Of a DNA stretch of 64,000 nucleotides, positions 1 to 8,998 are shown in pieces (positions within the stretch are counted from its first letter, which is position 1; every line of letters begins with the position of its first letter). Under the pieces are notes generated by a model. That model did no database searches. It worked only from the letters and a program-made list of their open reading frames with translations, and was not told the origin of the DNA. This DNA is from Dyadobacter sp. CY356 (GTDB taxonomy: Bacteria > Bacteroidota > Bacteroidia > Cytophagales > Spirosomataceae), in contig NZ_JAJTSZ010000005.1 in assembly GCF_021440195.1 (NCBI RefSeq), positions 124,001 through 188,000 on the forward strand. The letters run 5' to 3'. Position numbers and translations under genes: made by a program.

Positions 1-84
1 AATTATAACGCTCTTACTGATAAAGCAGTTCAATTCATGCACAGTAAGAAACAAAGCACCATCTTGCTATTAAATTTGGCGCTG

Positions 85-92
85 CAAAAGTA
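85..92 (-). promoter_or_regulatory. Possible -7 promoter element for a gene left of the window
   Basis: On the minus strand this reads TACTTTTG followed by CA, which fits the Bacteroidetes -7 element TAnnTTTG and resembles the promoters of rpsL and fusA in this window. It lies just beyond the rplQ terminator and points off the left edge. I see no good -33 TTTG at the usual distance; the upstream bases are the terminator T-run. The gene it would serve is outside the window. Confidence 0.35.
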
Positions 93-105
93 TATATTTT
101 TAGTC

Positions 106-141
106 AAAAAAAAGGGTTAAACGAAAACGTTTAACCCTTTT
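106..141 (-). terminator. Rho-independent terminator after rplQ
   Basis: A perfect 14-bp stem (110-123 with 128-141) closes a 4-base loop. On the minus strand it is followed directly by a run of eight T. It lies 31 bases beyond the rplQ stop and ends the long rplC-rplQ unit. Confidence 0.9.
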
Positions 142-172
142 AATTAATATTTATCGGATGCTTTCCACAAAA

Positions 173-739
173 CTATTCGCTTTTAGCATCTTCTTGAGAT
201 TCATCAGACTCAGCTTTTGGAGCTTCTGGTGTTTCGTCTTCAGCTACGATCGGGAAATCAGCTTTCGGCGCAGCTGGTGCTGCTTCTACTGCTGATGTTT
301 CTGATCCGCCTTCTTTCTTACCACCACGACGGCTACGACGAGTTTTCACAGGTTTGTCTGCGTTAGCAAGTAGTAATGCATCGTTGAAATCAACAAGTTC
401 CATCAAAGACATTTCAGCAGCATCACCCAAACGGTTACCCAATTTGATGATACGCGTGTATCCGCCCGGACGGTCAGCAATTTTATCAGAAATAGTACCA
501 AAAAGTTCTTTAACTGATTCTTTGTCGTTCAAATAACCAAAGATCACACGACGATTGTGGGTCGTATCTTCTTTCGCGCGAGTTAACAAAGGCTCAACAA
601 ACTTTTTAAGTTCTTTCGCTTTTGCAAGCGTTGTCTCAATTCTTTTGTGAAGAATCAACGAGGAAGCCATATTCGCAAGCATTGCTTTTCTGTGTGAATG
701 CGTTCTTCCCAGGTGATTTACTTTTCTTCCGTGTCTCAT
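173..739 (-). CDS. rplQ: 50S ribosomal protein L17
   Basis: Ribosomal protein L17 of the large subunit, 188 residues. The family N-terminus [20 protein letters not shown] begins at the ATG at 739. An ATG 33 bases upstream is open but adds 11 residues not found in the family, so I reject it. The L17 core ends near residue 130. A tail of about 55 residues follows, first Arg/Lys/Gly-rich (RRSRRGGKK) and then Ala/Pro/Glu/Asp-rich, a kind of extension common in Bacteroidetes L17. It is the last gene of the rplC unit, after rpoA, and is followed by a strong terminator. Confidence 0.97.
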   Translation of the reverse strand: MRHGRKVNHLGRTHSHRKAMLANMASSLILHKRIETTLAKAKELKKFVEPLLTRAKEDTTHNRRVIFGYLNDKESVKELFGTISDKIADRPGGYTRIIKLGNRLGDAAEMSLMELVDFNDALLLANADKPVKTRRSRRGGKKEGGSETSAVEAAPAAPKADFPIVAEDETPEAPKAESDESQEDAKSE

Positions 740-813
740 TTTGTTTTTGTTTAGTTGCTTCGAGCTGCGCATTGCTACGCGCTACAGAATACATACTTAT
801 TATGGAATTTATT

Positions 814-1803
814 TTATTCTTCGTCCAAACGATATTTGGCAACATCCATTCCAAATACGAGTTGTTTGTCAGCAACAAGTTGCTCCAACTCAGTCAGAGA
901 TTTTTTACCGAAGTTACGGAACTTCATCATGTCCGAAATTTCAAGTCTTACTAAATCACCCAAAGATTTCACGTCAGCTGATTTCAAACAGTTGTATGCA
1001 CGAACTGAAAGATCCAACTCTGACAATGAAGTTTTAAGCAATTTCCTCATACGCAACATTTCTTCATCAACCTGATTATCTTCTTCGGCTTTCTGTTTCT
1101 CAAACGTCATCGTCTGATCAGAGAATAGCATAAAGTGTTGAATCAAAATATTCGCAGCTCCTTTAAGAGCATCTTCCGGGTGGATTGACCCATCAGTTTG
1201 AATATCAATTAAAAGACGTTCGTAATCGGTACGTTGTTCAACACGCGTATTTTCAACGCTGTATTTAACATTTTTAATCGGCGTATAGATCGAGTCCATT
1301 GCGATGTATCCGAAAGGCAATTCATTTGCTCTTGGCTCATCAGCAGGAACGTATCCTCTTCCTTTATCCAACAAAAGTTCCATTTCGAACTCCTTGTTGT
1401 CGTCAATATGACAAATTACTTGATCAGGATTTAAAACTTCGAAAGCGCTGGTAAACTTGCTGATGTCACCGGCTGTGATAACCGAAACATTTTTAAGATT
1501 AACAACTATTCTGCTTTCGTTTAAATCCGATACTTTTTTAAATCGAACCATCTTAAGGTTCAGGATGATTTCTGTTACATCCTCAACAATACCTTCAATG
1601 GACGAAAATTCATGAAGAACACCAGGGAACTTCACGCTCGTGATGGCATAGCCTTCCAAAGATGAAAGAAGAATCCTGCGTAACGCATTACCGATTGTTA
1701 CGCCATACCCTTTCTCTAAAGGCTTAAATTCAAACAACCCGTGAAAGTCGTCTGCTTTTTCCATGACGACCTTATCAGGCATTTGGAAAGCTAATATTGA
1801 CAT
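814..1803 (-). CDS. rpoA: DNA-directed RNA polymerase subunit alpha
   Basis: Alpha subunit of RNA polymerase, 329 residues, the normal length. The N-terminal dimerisation/assembly domain (about 1-230) contains [14 protein letters not shown] near residues 37-50. The C-terminal domain (about 250-320) has the helix-hairpin-helix region ([18 protein letters not shown], then [11 protein letters not shown]) that contacts upstream DNA and regulators. It sits between rpsD and rplQ, the usual alpha-operon order. Unlike most genes here it has a Shine-Dalgarno-like AAAGGAG 8 bases before the ATG, and the 137-base leader carries a palindrome and a hairpin. Confidence 0.98.
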   Translation of the reverse strand: MSILAFQMPDKVVMEKADDFHGLFEFKPLEKGYGVTIGNALRRILLSSLEGYAITSVKFPGVLHEFSSIEGIVEDVTEIILNLKMVRFKKVSDLNESRIVVNLKNVSVITAGDISKFTSAFEVLNPDQVICHIDDNKEFEMELLLDKGRGYVPADEPRANELPFGYIAMDSIYTPIKNVKYSVENTRVEQRTDYERLLIDIQTDGSIHPEDALKGAANILIQHFMLFSDQTMTFEKQKAEEDNQVDEEMLRMRKLLKTSLSELDLSVRAYNCLKSADVKSLGDLVRLEISDMMKFRNFGKKSLTELEQLVADKQLVFGMDVAKYRLDEE

Positions 1804-1811
1804 AGTCCTTG

Positions 1812-1818
1812 CTCCTTT
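1812..1818 (-). promoter_or_regulatory. Shine-Dalgarno-like site before rpoA
   Basis: Minus strand reads AAAGGAG, 8 bases before the rpoA ATG at 1803. This is unusual in a phylum where strong Shine-Dalgarno sequences are rare. Confidence 0.6.
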
Positions 1819-1856
1819 TATAGTAGTAAATGATAGTTGATCACGCTACCGTTACC

Positions 1857-1917
1857 TTTGCGATCGCAAATATTGCCGTTTTTCGGCTACAAGCACGCTC
1901 CAAGACTGAAGCGTGCT
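1857..1917 (-). other. Palindrome and hairpin in the rpsD-rpoA gap
   Basis: A 14-base perfect palindrome (TTTGCGATCGCAAA, 1857-1870) is followed by a hairpin with 8-bp arms (1892-1899 and 1910-1917) and a 10-base loop. Neither is followed by a T-run on the minus strand, so they are not an obvious terminator. The reading ATATTTGC beside the palindrome is one base off a -7 promoter element, so an extra rpoA promoter is possible. S4-mediated control of this region is known in other bacteria; here it is only a possibility. Confidence 0.4.
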
Positions 1918-1940
1918 CATAAAATTTTGAAGATTACTTA

Positions 1941-2546
1941 TTATTTCGAGTACAACTCAACGATAAGTTGCTCGTTGATGTTTTCAGGAATCTGCTCGCG
2001 GTCAGGGAAAGTTATGAACTTACCTGAAAGCTCTTGTCCATTCCATTCCAACCAGTTGAATCCTTTTGAACTGTGGCCAGCTAAGCTTTCCGAAACAGCT
2101 TCAAGAGATTTAGATTTTTCACGAACTGTAACAGTTTGTCCAGGACGTAAAGAATAGGAAGGAATGTTAACGATTTCTCCATCAACAAGGATGTGTTTGT
2201 GAGAAACCAGCTGACGAGCTGCACGTCTTGTAGGTGCGATACCTAAACGATAAACTGTGTTATCAAGACGAGCTTCGCAGAAACGAAGTAAGTTTTCACC
2301 AGTAAGACCTTCTTTTACAGACGCTTTTTCGAATAGATTACGAAACTGTCTTTCAAGAATACCGTAGATAAACTTAACTTTTTGCTTTTCCATTAATTGT
2401 AAAGCGTATTCCGATTTTTTGGAACGACGACCCTTTCCGTGTACTCCGGGTGGGTAATTTTTCTTTGCAAGTGCTTTGCTAGGGCCTAAAATTGGTTCTC
2501 CGTAGCGTCTTGCAATCTTTGATTTGGGACCTGTGTAACGAGCCAT
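1941..2546 (-). CDS. rpsD: 30S ribosomal protein S4
   Basis: Primary 16S rRNA-binding protein of the small subunit, 201 residues. The N-terminal region begins [19 protein letters not shown]. The S4/RNA-binding domain lies at about residues 92-155 ([20 protein letters not shown], then [16 protein letters not shown]). No zinc-binding CxxC motif is seen near the N-terminus, so this is the zinc-free form. It lies between rpsK and rpoA. Confidence 0.98.
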   Translation of the reverse strand: MARYTGPKSKIARRYGEPILGPSKALAKKNYPPGVHGKGRRSKKSEYALQLMEKQKVKFIYGILERQFRNLFEKASVKEGLTGENLLRFCEARLDNTVYRLGIAPTRRAARQLVSHKHILVDGEIVNIPSYSLRPGQTVTVREKSKSLEAVSESLAGHSSKGFNWLEWNGQELSGKFITFPDREQIPENINEQLIVELYSK

Positions 2547-2637
2547 TTGATACTAATTGTTTGTAATGTTAATGATAACCATTCTGTAACCCCAGTGTCC
2601 AAATTACGAATGAAGGAATCATTGGATAAAAAATAAA

Positions 2638-3033
2638 CTAAACTCTTCTTCTTTTCGGAGGACGACATCCGTTGTGAGGAAGTGGAGTAATATCACGAAT
2701 CGTGGTTACTTCAATTCCTGCATTCTGAATCGTACGGATTGCCGACTCACGACCTGAACCAGGTCCTTTAACAAAAATTTCAGCTTTACGCATTCCAAGA
2801 TCAAACGCAACCTGAGCACAGTTCTGTGCCGCAGTCTGTGCTGCATAAGGTGTGTTTTTCTTAGAACCACGGAATCCCATTTTACCAGCCGAAGCCCATG
2901 AGATCACCTGTCCATTGCTGTTAGTGATAGAGATGATGATGTTGTTGAAAGAAGCTCTGATGTGTACCTGACCCACCGATTCTACTACAACAACTCTCTT
3001 CTTTGCCTTGTCTTTTCTTTTATTTTGTGCCAT
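2638..3033 (-). CDS. rpsK: 30S ribosomal protein S11
   Basis: Small-subunit platform protein, 131 residues. Recognised from [20 protein letters not shown] near residues 24-43, [17 protein letters not shown] in the middle and the conserved end [12 protein letters not shown]. Follows rpsM by 42 bases and precedes rpsD by 91 bases. Confidence 0.98.
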   Translation of the reverse strand: MAQNKRKDKAKKRVVVVESVGQVHIRASFNNIIISITNSNGQVISWASAGKMGFRGSKKNTPYAAQTAAQNCAQVAFDLGMRKAEIFVKGPGSGRESAIRTIQNAGIEVTTIRDITPLPHNGCRPPKRRRV

Positions 3034-3075
3034 TGCTTATGGAATAAGATGTGGCTGTGATGCCACACTCATTGT

Positions 3076-3453
3076 TTATTTAGTAGCCTTTTTCTTGTTC
3101 GCGATTGTCTTGCGTTTACCCTTACGAGTACGAGAGTTATTCTTGGTTCTCTGTCCGCGCAATGGCAATCCCTTACGATGACGAAGGCCACGGTAACAAG
3201 CAATATCCATTAAGCGTTTGATACTCAATTGAACCTCCGACTTTAGTGCTCCCTCTACTTTATATTCGCCTGTAATTACAGAACGAATAGCCCCTGACTC
3301 TTCATCTGACCAGTCAAGTACCTTTTTATCCAGATCCACACCTGCTTTGTCCAGAATTTTCTTCGCAGTACTGCGACCAATTCCAAAAATGTAAGTTAAG
3401 GCAATTTCGCCTCTTTTACGGTCGGGGATATCAACTCCTGAAATACGTGCCAT
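3076..3453 (-). CDS. rpsM: 30S ribosomal protein S13
   Basis: Small-subunit head protein contacting 23S rRNA and P-site tRNA, 125 residues. Starts [20 protein letters not shown] and has the conserved [20 protein letters not shown] block and a basic tail. It starts 5 bases after the rpmJ stop, so the two are tightly linked. Confidence 0.98.
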   Translation of the reverse strand: MARISGVDIPDRKRGEIALTYIFGIGRSTAKKILDKAGVDLDKKVLDWSDEESGAIRSVITGEYKVEGALKSEVQLSIKRLMDIACYRGLRHRKGLPLRGQRTKNNSRTRKGKRKTIANKKKATK

Positions 3454-3458
3454 AATTA

Positions 3459-3575
3459 TTAACCTTGTCTTTGTTTATACCGTGGGTTCTTCTTATTAAT
3501 TACGTAGACCTTACCCTTCCGGCGTATGACTTTGCAGTCTACACTGCGCTTTTTTACTGATGCTTTAACTTTCAT
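3459..3575 (-). CDS. rpmJ: 50S ribosomal protein L36 (zinc-free form)
   Basis: A 38-residue protein, shorter than many gene finders report. Translation from the ATG at 3575 gives [20 protein letters not shown] and ends NPRYKQRQG, the typical L36 ends. The classical zinc ligands are mostly lost: position 11 is Ser, 27 is Asn, and Arg32/Tyr33 stand where the His is expected; only Cys14 remains. This is the C-minus form. It sits between infA and rpsM, as in most bacteria. Confidence 0.97.
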   Translation of the reverse strand: MKVKASVKKRSVDCKVIRRKGKVYVINKKNPRYKQRQG

Positions 3576-3623
3576 GTTACTTACAATAGTTATTTCCTAA
3601 ACTAATCTATTCAAATTCTTAGC

Positions 3624-3842
3624 TTATTTGTATCGGTATACAATTCTCGCTTTTGATAAGTCGTATGGAGACATTTCAAGCTTTACACGGTCGCCAGGTA
3701 AAATTTTAATATAGTGCATCCTCATTTTACCTGAAATGTGTGCTATTACTTCGTGCTTATTTTCCAATACTACACGAAACATTGCATTTGAGAGTGCTTC
3801 TAAAATGACTCCGTCTTGTTCAATTGATGCTTGTTTTGCCAT
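3624..3842 (-). CDS. infA: Translation initiation factor IF-1
   Basis: Initiation factor that binds the A site of the 30S subunit, 72 residues, the usual length. A single S1/OB fold covers the protein ([20 protein letters not shown], then [20 protein letters not shown]). It starts 12 bases after the map stop and is followed by rpmJ. Confidence 0.98.
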   Translation of the reverse strand: MAKQASIEQDGVILEALSNAMFRVVLENKHEVIAHISGKMRMHYIKILPGDRVKLEMSPYDLSKARIVYRYK

Positions 3843-3854
3843 TCGTAGCTTTTA

Positions 3855-4652
3855 TTACTTTACTTCAACCATTAGGCTGGTATTCGCCGTGACTTGTTCT
3901 ATATAATCAAAAGTGGTAAGAATTTCAGCTTTTCCTTTACGCACTACAACCGTATGTTCAAAATGAGCTGAGTATTTACGATCCGTTGTCCTGATTGTCC
4001 AGCCGTCTTTTTCCTGCATAACTGACTTAGTACCTAAGTTAATCATCGGTTCGATCGCCAGGACCATTCCCTCTTTCAAACGTAATCCCTTTCCTCTTTT
4101 TCCGTAATTAGGAACTTCCGGTGCTTCGTGGAGTTCTCTTCCCACGCCATGGCCAACAAGTTCGCGAACGACGGTGTAACCTTTTTGTTCACAATAATGC
4201 TGTACTGCAAATCCGATATCGCCTACTCTTAATCCGTCAACTGCCTGCTCAATTCCCTTATAAAGAGATTTTTTGGTTGCAGTTAAAAGATCCATTACCT
4301 CTTTCGATACTTCACCCACAGGATATGTATAAGCACTGTCGCTGTGGAATCCATTTAACTTAACACCGCAATCAATTGAAACAATGTCTCCGTCTTTTAG
4401 TTCATAATTCCCGGGAATACCGTGAACTACAACTTCATTTACAGACATACAAAGTGAAGCAGGGAAATTGTTGAAGCCTTTGAACGAAGGTATTCCTCCA
4501 AAACTTCTTATATAATCCTCAGCGATTGTGTCAAGCTTTTTAGTTGTGATACCTGGTTTAACCCATTGCGCCACTTCGGCATGTGCCTTACCTAAAACCT
4601 GAGCACTTTCTTTAATGAGGTTTATTTCCTCCTCTGTTTTCAAATAGATCAT
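3855..4652 (-). CDS. map: Methionine aminopeptidase, type I
   Basis: Cytosolic metalloenzyme removing the initiator methionine from new proteins, 265 residues. The pita-bread fold ligands are visible: VSIDCG (Asp near 95), HSDSAYT (Asp near 106), GHGVGRELHEAP (His near 168), AIEPM (Glu near 200) and FEHT (Glu near 232). Without an N-terminal zinc extension it is type Ia. It follows secY by 6 bases; a secY-map-infA-rpmJ order is widespread. Confidence 0.97.
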   Translation of the reverse strand: MIYLKTEEEINLIKESAQVLGKAHAEVAQWVKPGITTKKLDTIAEDYIRSFGGIPSFKGFNNFPASLCMSVNEVVVHGIPGNYELKDGDIVSIDCGVKLNGFHSDSAYTYPVGEVSKEVMDLLTATKKSLYKGIEQAVDGLRVGDIGFAVQHYCEQKGYTVVRELVGHGVGRELHEAPEVPNYGKRGKGLRLKEGMVLAIEPMINLGTKSVMQEKDGWTIRTTDRKYSAHFEHTVVVRKGKAEILTTFDYIEQVTANTSLMVEVK

Positions 4653-4658
4653 TCCAAA

Positions 4659-5972
4659 TCAGATAGCGACACTTTCAGTCCTACCTTTTACACGTCCTGA
4701 TTTCATTAGCCCCTCATATCTCCGCATCAACAGGTAACTTTCAACTTGTTGCAATGTATCCAGAACAACACCTACCATGATAAGTAAAGATGTCCCACCG
4801 AAGAAGTGCGCAAAGTCTGTTGACACACCAACCATACTTGCAAAAGCAGGCAGGATAGCTACCAGCGCCAACATAAGTGAACCAGGGAAGGTAATGCGAT
4901 CTAATACAGAACTGATATATTCAGAAGTCTGCTGACCCGGTTTCACACCTGGAATAAAACCACCTCCTCTTTTCATATCATCTGCAATTTGCTGCGGATT
5001 AACCGAGATTGCAGTATAGAAAAAAGTAAAGACGATGATAAGAAATGCAAACAACAAATTGTATTGCCAGGTTGTATAGTTTGCAAAAATCGTGGCTACG
5101 TTACTGGCGAAGTCACTTTTTTCAGCAAAGTATGACGCTCCAAGAGAAGGAATAAACATCAGGGCCTGTGCAAAAATAATTGGCATAACACCTGCTGCAT
5201 TCAATTTCAATGGAAGGTATTGACGCTGGCCACCCATAACCCGGTTACCAACTACCTGTTTTGCGTATTGTATCGGTATACGGCGAACTGCTTGTGTTAA
5301 CATCACAGCACCCATGATTACGAAATACAAGGCTACAATTTCTAATACGAAAAGCAGAATTCCGCCCGTTCCTCTTGATTGAAATTCTTTAAGAATCGCA
5401 CCCGGAAAACGGGAAACAATACCAATCATAATCAACATCGAGATACCATTTCCTACACCTTTATCAGTAATACGCTCCCCCAGCCACATACAGAACATAG
5501 TGCCGGCTGCAAGAACAAAAACTGATGATATAGAAAACAAGCTGCGGGAAACAAGCAATGCTTCATCAGGAACAGTTGTATTCAAATACGCTGTTCCTTG
5601 TACCAGTGTCACAACAATCGTCAGAACCCTTGTAATTTGATTTAACTTCTTACGCCCTGACTCTCCTTCTTTTTGCATCTTCTGGAAATACGGCAACGCC
5701 ATAGTCAGAAGCTGAATAGCAATGGAAGCAGAAATGTAAGGCATGATACCAAGTGCAAAGATGGAAGCTTTACTAAAAGCTCCACCTAAGAAAGTATCAA
5801 GAAGACCTAATAAACCCTGTGATGAAAAATTCATCTGATCCGGTTCTACACCAGGCAAAGCTACATAAGACCCTAAACGGAATATTGTTATAAACAAAAG
5901 AGTGTTGAGAATTCTGGTTCTCAACTCCTCAATCGAAAATATATGTTTTATCGTCTCAAAAAATCGTTTCAT
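4659..5972 (-). CDS. secY: Preprotein translocase subunit SecY
   Basis: Channel subunit of the Sec translocon in the inner membrane, 437 residues with ten predicted membrane segments. Family signatures are LGIMPYISASIAIQLLTMA (about residues 74-92) and the cytoplasmic loop with GGGFIPGVKPGQQTSEYI (about 335-352). It lies downstream of rplO with a 65-base gap and drives export of the many secreted enzymes in this window. Confidence 0.98.
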   Translation of the reverse strand: MKRFFETIKHIFSIEELRTRILNTLLFITIFRLGSYVALPGVEPDQMNFSSQGLLGLLDTFLGGAFSKASIFALGIMPYISASIAIQLLTMALPYFQKMQKEGESGRKKLNQITRVLTIVVTLVQGTAYLNTTVPDEALLVSRSLFSISSVFVLAAGTMFCMWLGERITDKGVGNGISMLIMIGIVSRFPGAILKEFQSRGTGGILLFVLEIVALYFVIMGAVMLTQAVRRIPIQYAKQVVGNRVMGGQRQYLPLKLNAAGVMPIIFAQALMFIPSLGASYFAEKSDFASNVATIFANYTTWQYNLLFAFLIIVFTFFYTAISVNPQQIADDMKRGGGFIPGVKPGQQTSEYISSVLDRITFPGSLMLALVAILPAFASMVGVSTDFAHFFGGTSLLIMVGVVLDTLQQVESYLLMRRYEGLMKSGRVKGRTESVAI

Positions 5973-6037
5973 GTTATGGGGCTTACATTATCTGTTCGAT
6001 AATCAAACATACACGGTTTAGAACTGAACCAACAAGG

Positions 6038-6484
6038 TTACAATTTAACTGCCTTACCACCTGCTTTTTCAATCGCTTCGATGGCCGATGCAGAAAAACC
6101 ATTTGCCTGAACTTCAACAGCAGATGTAATCTCTCCACGGTTAAGAATTTTCACAAGGTCTTTTTTCGCACAAAGTCCGTTCTCACGAATCAATTCAAGC
6201 GTAATTACAGTAGCATTTGTTTTTTCAACAAGAGCCTGAATTGCATCAAGATTTAATGCTTTGTATTCTACTCTGTTAATGTTGTTAAAACCGAATTTCG
6301 GCAAACGTCTTTGAAGCGGCATCTGGCCACCTTCAAAACCCAATTTACGGCTGTAACCTGAACGAGACTGTGCTCCATTATGTCCACGTGCAGAAGTTCC
6401 GCCTAAACCGGATCCCTGACCACGTCCGACACGTTTTCCGACTTTAACGGATCCAGCTGCCGGTTTTAATGAACTAAGATTCAT
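6038..6484 (-). CDS. rplO: 50S ribosomal protein L15
   Basis: Large-subunit assembly protein, 148 residues. Starts MNLSSLKPAAGSVKVGKRVG with the Gly-rich RGQGSGLGGTSARGHNGAQS block near residues 20-40 and GFEGGQMPLQRRLPKFGF, all typical of L15. Begins 14 bases after rpmD. Confidence 0.98.
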   Translation of the reverse strand: MNLSSLKPAAGSVKVGKRVGRGQGSGLGGTSARGHNGAQSRSGYSRKLGFEGGQMPLQRRLPKFGFNNINRVEYKALNLDAIQALVEKTNATVITLELIRENGLCAKKDLVKILNRGEITSAVEVQANGFSASAIEAIEKAGGKAVKL

Positions 6485-6498
6485 ACTTTTAGTATTTA

Positions 6499-6678
6499 TT
6501 AGATTTCTTCAACTAAAACTAAGTGACTTACCTTACGGATCATACCCGCAATGGCGTCGGTATTTTCCTGCTCAACCGAACGGTTAATCTTACCCAAGCC
6601 TAAGGCTTTGATAGTTAACTTTTGTCTTTCCGGACGATCGATAACACTTTTAATTTGTGTAATACGTACTTTTGACAT
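6499..6678 (-). CDS. rpmD: 50S ribosomal protein L30
   Basis: Large-subunit protein of 59 residues. The family start MSKVRITQIKSVIDRPERQK lies at the ATG at 6678. A longer open frame runs upstream to 6762 but overlaps the rpsE 3' end and adds 28 residues unlike L30, so it is rejected. Located between rpsE and rplO. Confidence 0.96.
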   Translation of the reverse strand: MSKVRITQIKSVIDRPERQKLTIKALGLGKINRSVEQENTDAIAGMIRKVSHLVLVEEI

Positions 6679-6715
6679 AATTACTCTCAGATAAAAGGAT
6701 AATCCCTTGTAAGGA

Positions 6716-7231
6716 TTATCCGTTGAATACTTTGTCCAATTTAACTCCACGTTGGAAAGCAACCTGATGAGGAGCTCTCATTTTTAAAAGAGCGTCAATT
6801 GTAGCTTTGATAACGTTATGCGGATTCGAAGATCCTTTTGACTTAGCAAGGACGTCTTTGATACCGGCACTTTCAAGAACGGCGCGCATTGGGCCACCCG
6901 CAAGAACCCCTGTACCAGGAGCTGCTGGTTTGATCAATACAAATCCACCGCTGAATTTACCTTCCATCGCATGAGGAACAGTGTTTTTCAGCATAGGAAT
7001 TTGAATCAAATTCTTTTTAGCATCGTCAATTCCTTTGGCAATAGCATCTGTTACTTCATTTGCTTTACCTAGTCCATGACCTACCACACCTTTTCCGTCA
7101 CCCACAACCACGATGGCAGAGAAACTAAAACGACGACCGCCTTTTACTACTTTTGCTACCCGATTGATCGCAACAACGCGTTCTTTCAGATCCGATTCGT
7201 TAACCTTTGAAGGTTTTGTATTTGTAGACAT
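6716..7231 (-). CDS. rpsE: 30S ribosomal protein S5
   Basis: Small-subunit protein involved in translational accuracy, 171 residues. The double-stranded RNA-binding-like domain is seen in [20 protein letters not shown] (about residues 28-47) and the C-terminal domain in [19 protein letters not shown]. The gap to rplR is 15 bases. Confidence 0.98.
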   Translation of the reverse strand: MSTNTKPSKVNESDLKERVVAINRVAKVVKGGRRFSFSAIVVVGDGKGVVGHGLGKANEVTDAIAKGIDDAKKNLIQIPMLKNTVPHAMEGKFSGGFVLIKPAAPGTGVLAGGPMRAVLESAGIKDVLAKSKGSSNPHNVIKATIDALLKMRAPHQVAFQRGVKLDKVFNG

Positions 7232-7246
7232 AGTCTTTGCTTATTC

Positions 7247-7600
7247 TTAGAATTTCAGGCCACCCTCGCGAGCTCCTTCGGCCAATGCTTTTACTTTACC
7301 ATGGTACAAATATCCGTTACGGTCAAATACTACCGCAAGAATACCTGCTGCCTGCGCCTTTTCGGCAATCTTCTTTCCAACTGCAAGAGCTGCCTCTACG
7401 TTAGAACTTTCTTTTCTCTCACCAAGGTCAAGCGTCGAAGCACTTACCAGGGTTATACCTTGAATATCATCAATGATTTGAGCATAGATGCTAGTGTTTG
7501 AACGGAAAACCGAAAGACGGGGACGTTCAGCACTACCTTTCACTTTCTTACGAATGTGATATTTAAGGCGTTGTCTTCTATCTACTTTTGAGGTAGCCAT
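7247..7600 (-). CDS. rplR: 50S ribosomal protein L18
   Basis: 5S rRNA-binding protein, 117 residues. Typical motifs are [20 protein letters not shown] (about residues 27-46), [20 protein letters not shown] and the C-terminal GAREGGLKF. Lies between rplF and rpsE. Confidence 0.98.
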   Translation of the reverse strand: MATSKVDRRQRLKYHIRKKVKGSAERPRLSVFRSNTSIYAQIIDDIQGITLVSASTLDLGERKESSNVEAALAVGKKIAEKAQAAGILAVVFDRNGYLYHGKVKALAEGAREGGLKF

Positions 7601-7649
7601 TTTAAATCTTATCTAAACTTAGTTAACAAAATCATCCTGTGGCTACGCA

Positions 7650-8204
7650 CTATTTCTTAGCAGACTTACCAGCTTTGCGGCGAACGATTTCACCAACAAA
7701 ACGGATACCCTTACCTTTATAAGGTTCTACTTTACGTAGAGACTTAATTTTAGCAGCAACAGAACCTATCAATTCCTTGTCAATACCTTCCAAAATTACT
7801 TTTGGATTCTGACCCTTTTCGGAAGTGGTTGTAATTTTTAGTTCATCAGGTATAGACATAAAAATATTATGTGAATAACCCAATTGCAACTCCAAAACGT
7901 TACCAACGGCGCTGGCTTTGTAACCCACACCGATGATTTCCATTTCCTTTTTGTATCCGGCTTCAACACCAATAACCATATTGTTAATTAGTGAGCGGTA
8001 CAAACCGTGCAACGCTTTGTGGCGCTTTTGTTCGCTAGGACGTTTTACTTTCAATTCATTTCCTTCGATTTCGATTGCGATATCGGTGTCAACAGACTGA
8101 GTAAGCGTTCCTTTTGGACCCTTAACTGATACCAGGTTATCGTCAGATACAGAGATCGTAACGCCTGCTGGTATAGTGATTAATTTATTTCCTATTCGTG
8201 ACAT
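7650..8204 (-). CDS. rplF: 50S ribosomal protein L6
   Basis: Large-subunit protein near the factor-binding site, 184 residues, two repeated L6 domains. Starts MSRIGNKLITIPAGVTI and carries the C-terminal signature EPYKGKGIRFVGEIVRRKAG. Begins 21 bases after rpsH. Confidence 0.98.
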   Translation of the reverse strand: MSRIGNKLITIPAGVTISVSDDNLVSVKGPKGTLTQSVDTDIAIEIEGNELKVKRPSEQKRHKALHGLYRSLINNMVIGVEAGYKKEMEIIGVGYKASAVGNVLELQLGYSHNIFMSIPDELKITTTSEKGQNPKVILEGIDKELIGSVAAKIKSLRKVEPYKGKGIRFVGEIVRRKAGKSAKK

Positions 8205-8225
8205 TTCCTGAATAACTTTAAAATA

Positions 8226-8624
8226 TTAGTACACGAAACATAACACCTCTCCACCTACATTCAGTGTTTTGGCTTCCTTATCTGTCATAACACCTTTCGA
8301 TGTCGAGATAATTACAGTTCCAAGACCACCCAAAACGCGAGGTAGTGTAGATGTCCCGGAGTACTTGCGTAACCCTGGCTTACTAACACGCTGCAATTTT
8401 ACAATTGCATTTTGTTTCGTAACAGGATTGTATTTCAAGGCTATCTTGATCACACCCTGAGGGCCGACTTCGTCAAATTTATAACTCTGGATATACCCTT
8501 TATCAAAAAGTACCTTCGTTATTTCTTTTTTTATGTTGGATGCAGGTATCTCAACAACCCTGTGCTTCGCTTTGATGGCGTTTCTGAGTCTCGTCAGATA
8601 ATCTGCTATGGGATCCGTTAACAT
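8226..8624 (-). CDS. rpsH: 30S ribosomal protein S8
   Basis: 16S rRNA central-domain binding protein, 132 residues. Recognised from DPIADYLTRLRNAIKAKH at the start and GVMTDKEAKTLNVGGEVLCF at the end. In E. coli S8 represses the spc operon. Here the gap upstream of rpsH holds a 7-bp hairpin and a promoter-like element, so expression may be reset at this gene. Confidence 0.98.
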   Translation of the reverse strand: MLTDPIADYLTRLRNAIKAKHRVVEIPASNIKKEITKVLFDKGYIQSYKFDEVGPQGVIKIALKYNPVTKQNAIVKLQRVSKPGLRKYSGTSTLPRVLGGLGTVIISTSKGVMTDKEAKTLNVGGEVLCFVY

Positions 8625-8643
8625 TTTTTATGCCTAGTTTAAA

Positions 8644-8695
8644 CACTCCCTTAAAACGGGAGTGCAAAGTTAAGTAATTGAAATCAGAATTGAAA
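8644..8695 (-). promoter_or_regulatory. Internal promoter and hairpin upstream of rpsH
   Basis: The minus strand contains TAACTTTG (8665-8672), a perfect TAnnTTTG -7 element, with TTTC (one base off TTTG) exactly 19 bases upstream at 8692-8695. Immediately downstream is a perfect 7-bp hairpin (8644-8650 with 8658-8664, loop of 7). The arrangement suggests an internal promoter between rpsN and rpsH, or a processing or regulatory hairpin in read-through RNA. Confidence 0.5.
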
Positions 8696-8701
8696 GTATT
8701 C

Positions 8702-8971
8702 CTACCAACTTGATTTTGTAACACCCGGAATTTTACCATCAGAGGCCATTTCCCGGAACAGAACTCTTGAGATTCCGAATTTGCGCATATATCCACGAGG
8801 TCTTCCTGTGATCTTGCAACGATTGTGCAGACGTACAGGCGATGAGTTACGGGGTAATTTATCCAGGCCAACCCAATCCTCAGCAGCCTTTAATGTTTTA
8901 CGCTTTTCAGCATAACGAGCTACTAATGCTTGTCTTTTTCTTTCCCGTGCTTTTACTGATTCTTTTGCCAT
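8702..8971 (-). CDS. rpsN: 30S ribosomal protein S14 (zinc-free long form)
   Basis: Small-subunit head protein, 89 residues. Starts [20 protein letters not shown] and ends in the conserved block [20 protein letters not shown]. It has the length of the zinc-independent form and lacks the paired CxxC motifs of the 61-residue zinc form. Between rplE and rpsH. Confidence 0.97.
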   Translation of the reverse strand: MAKESVKARERKRQALVARYAEKRKTLKAAEDWVGLDKLPRNSSPVRLHNRCKITGRPRGYMRKFGISRVLFREMASDGKIPGVTKSSW

Positions 8972-8998
8972 TGTCGGTAAATATCTTAATCTTAAGAA

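Noticed and set aside
1857-1870. GCGATCGC palindrome as a genome-wide HIP1-like element
   Set aside because: I saw it only in this one place; a single 14-base palindrome next to a possible promoter box does not support that idea.
3076-3624. Empty gap between rpsM and infA
   Set aside because: Direct translation shows a complete rpmJ (L36) gene there.
6679-6762. Longer L30 with 28 extra N-terminal residues
   Set aside because: The extension overlaps rpsE, does not resemble L30, and the family start is at 6678.
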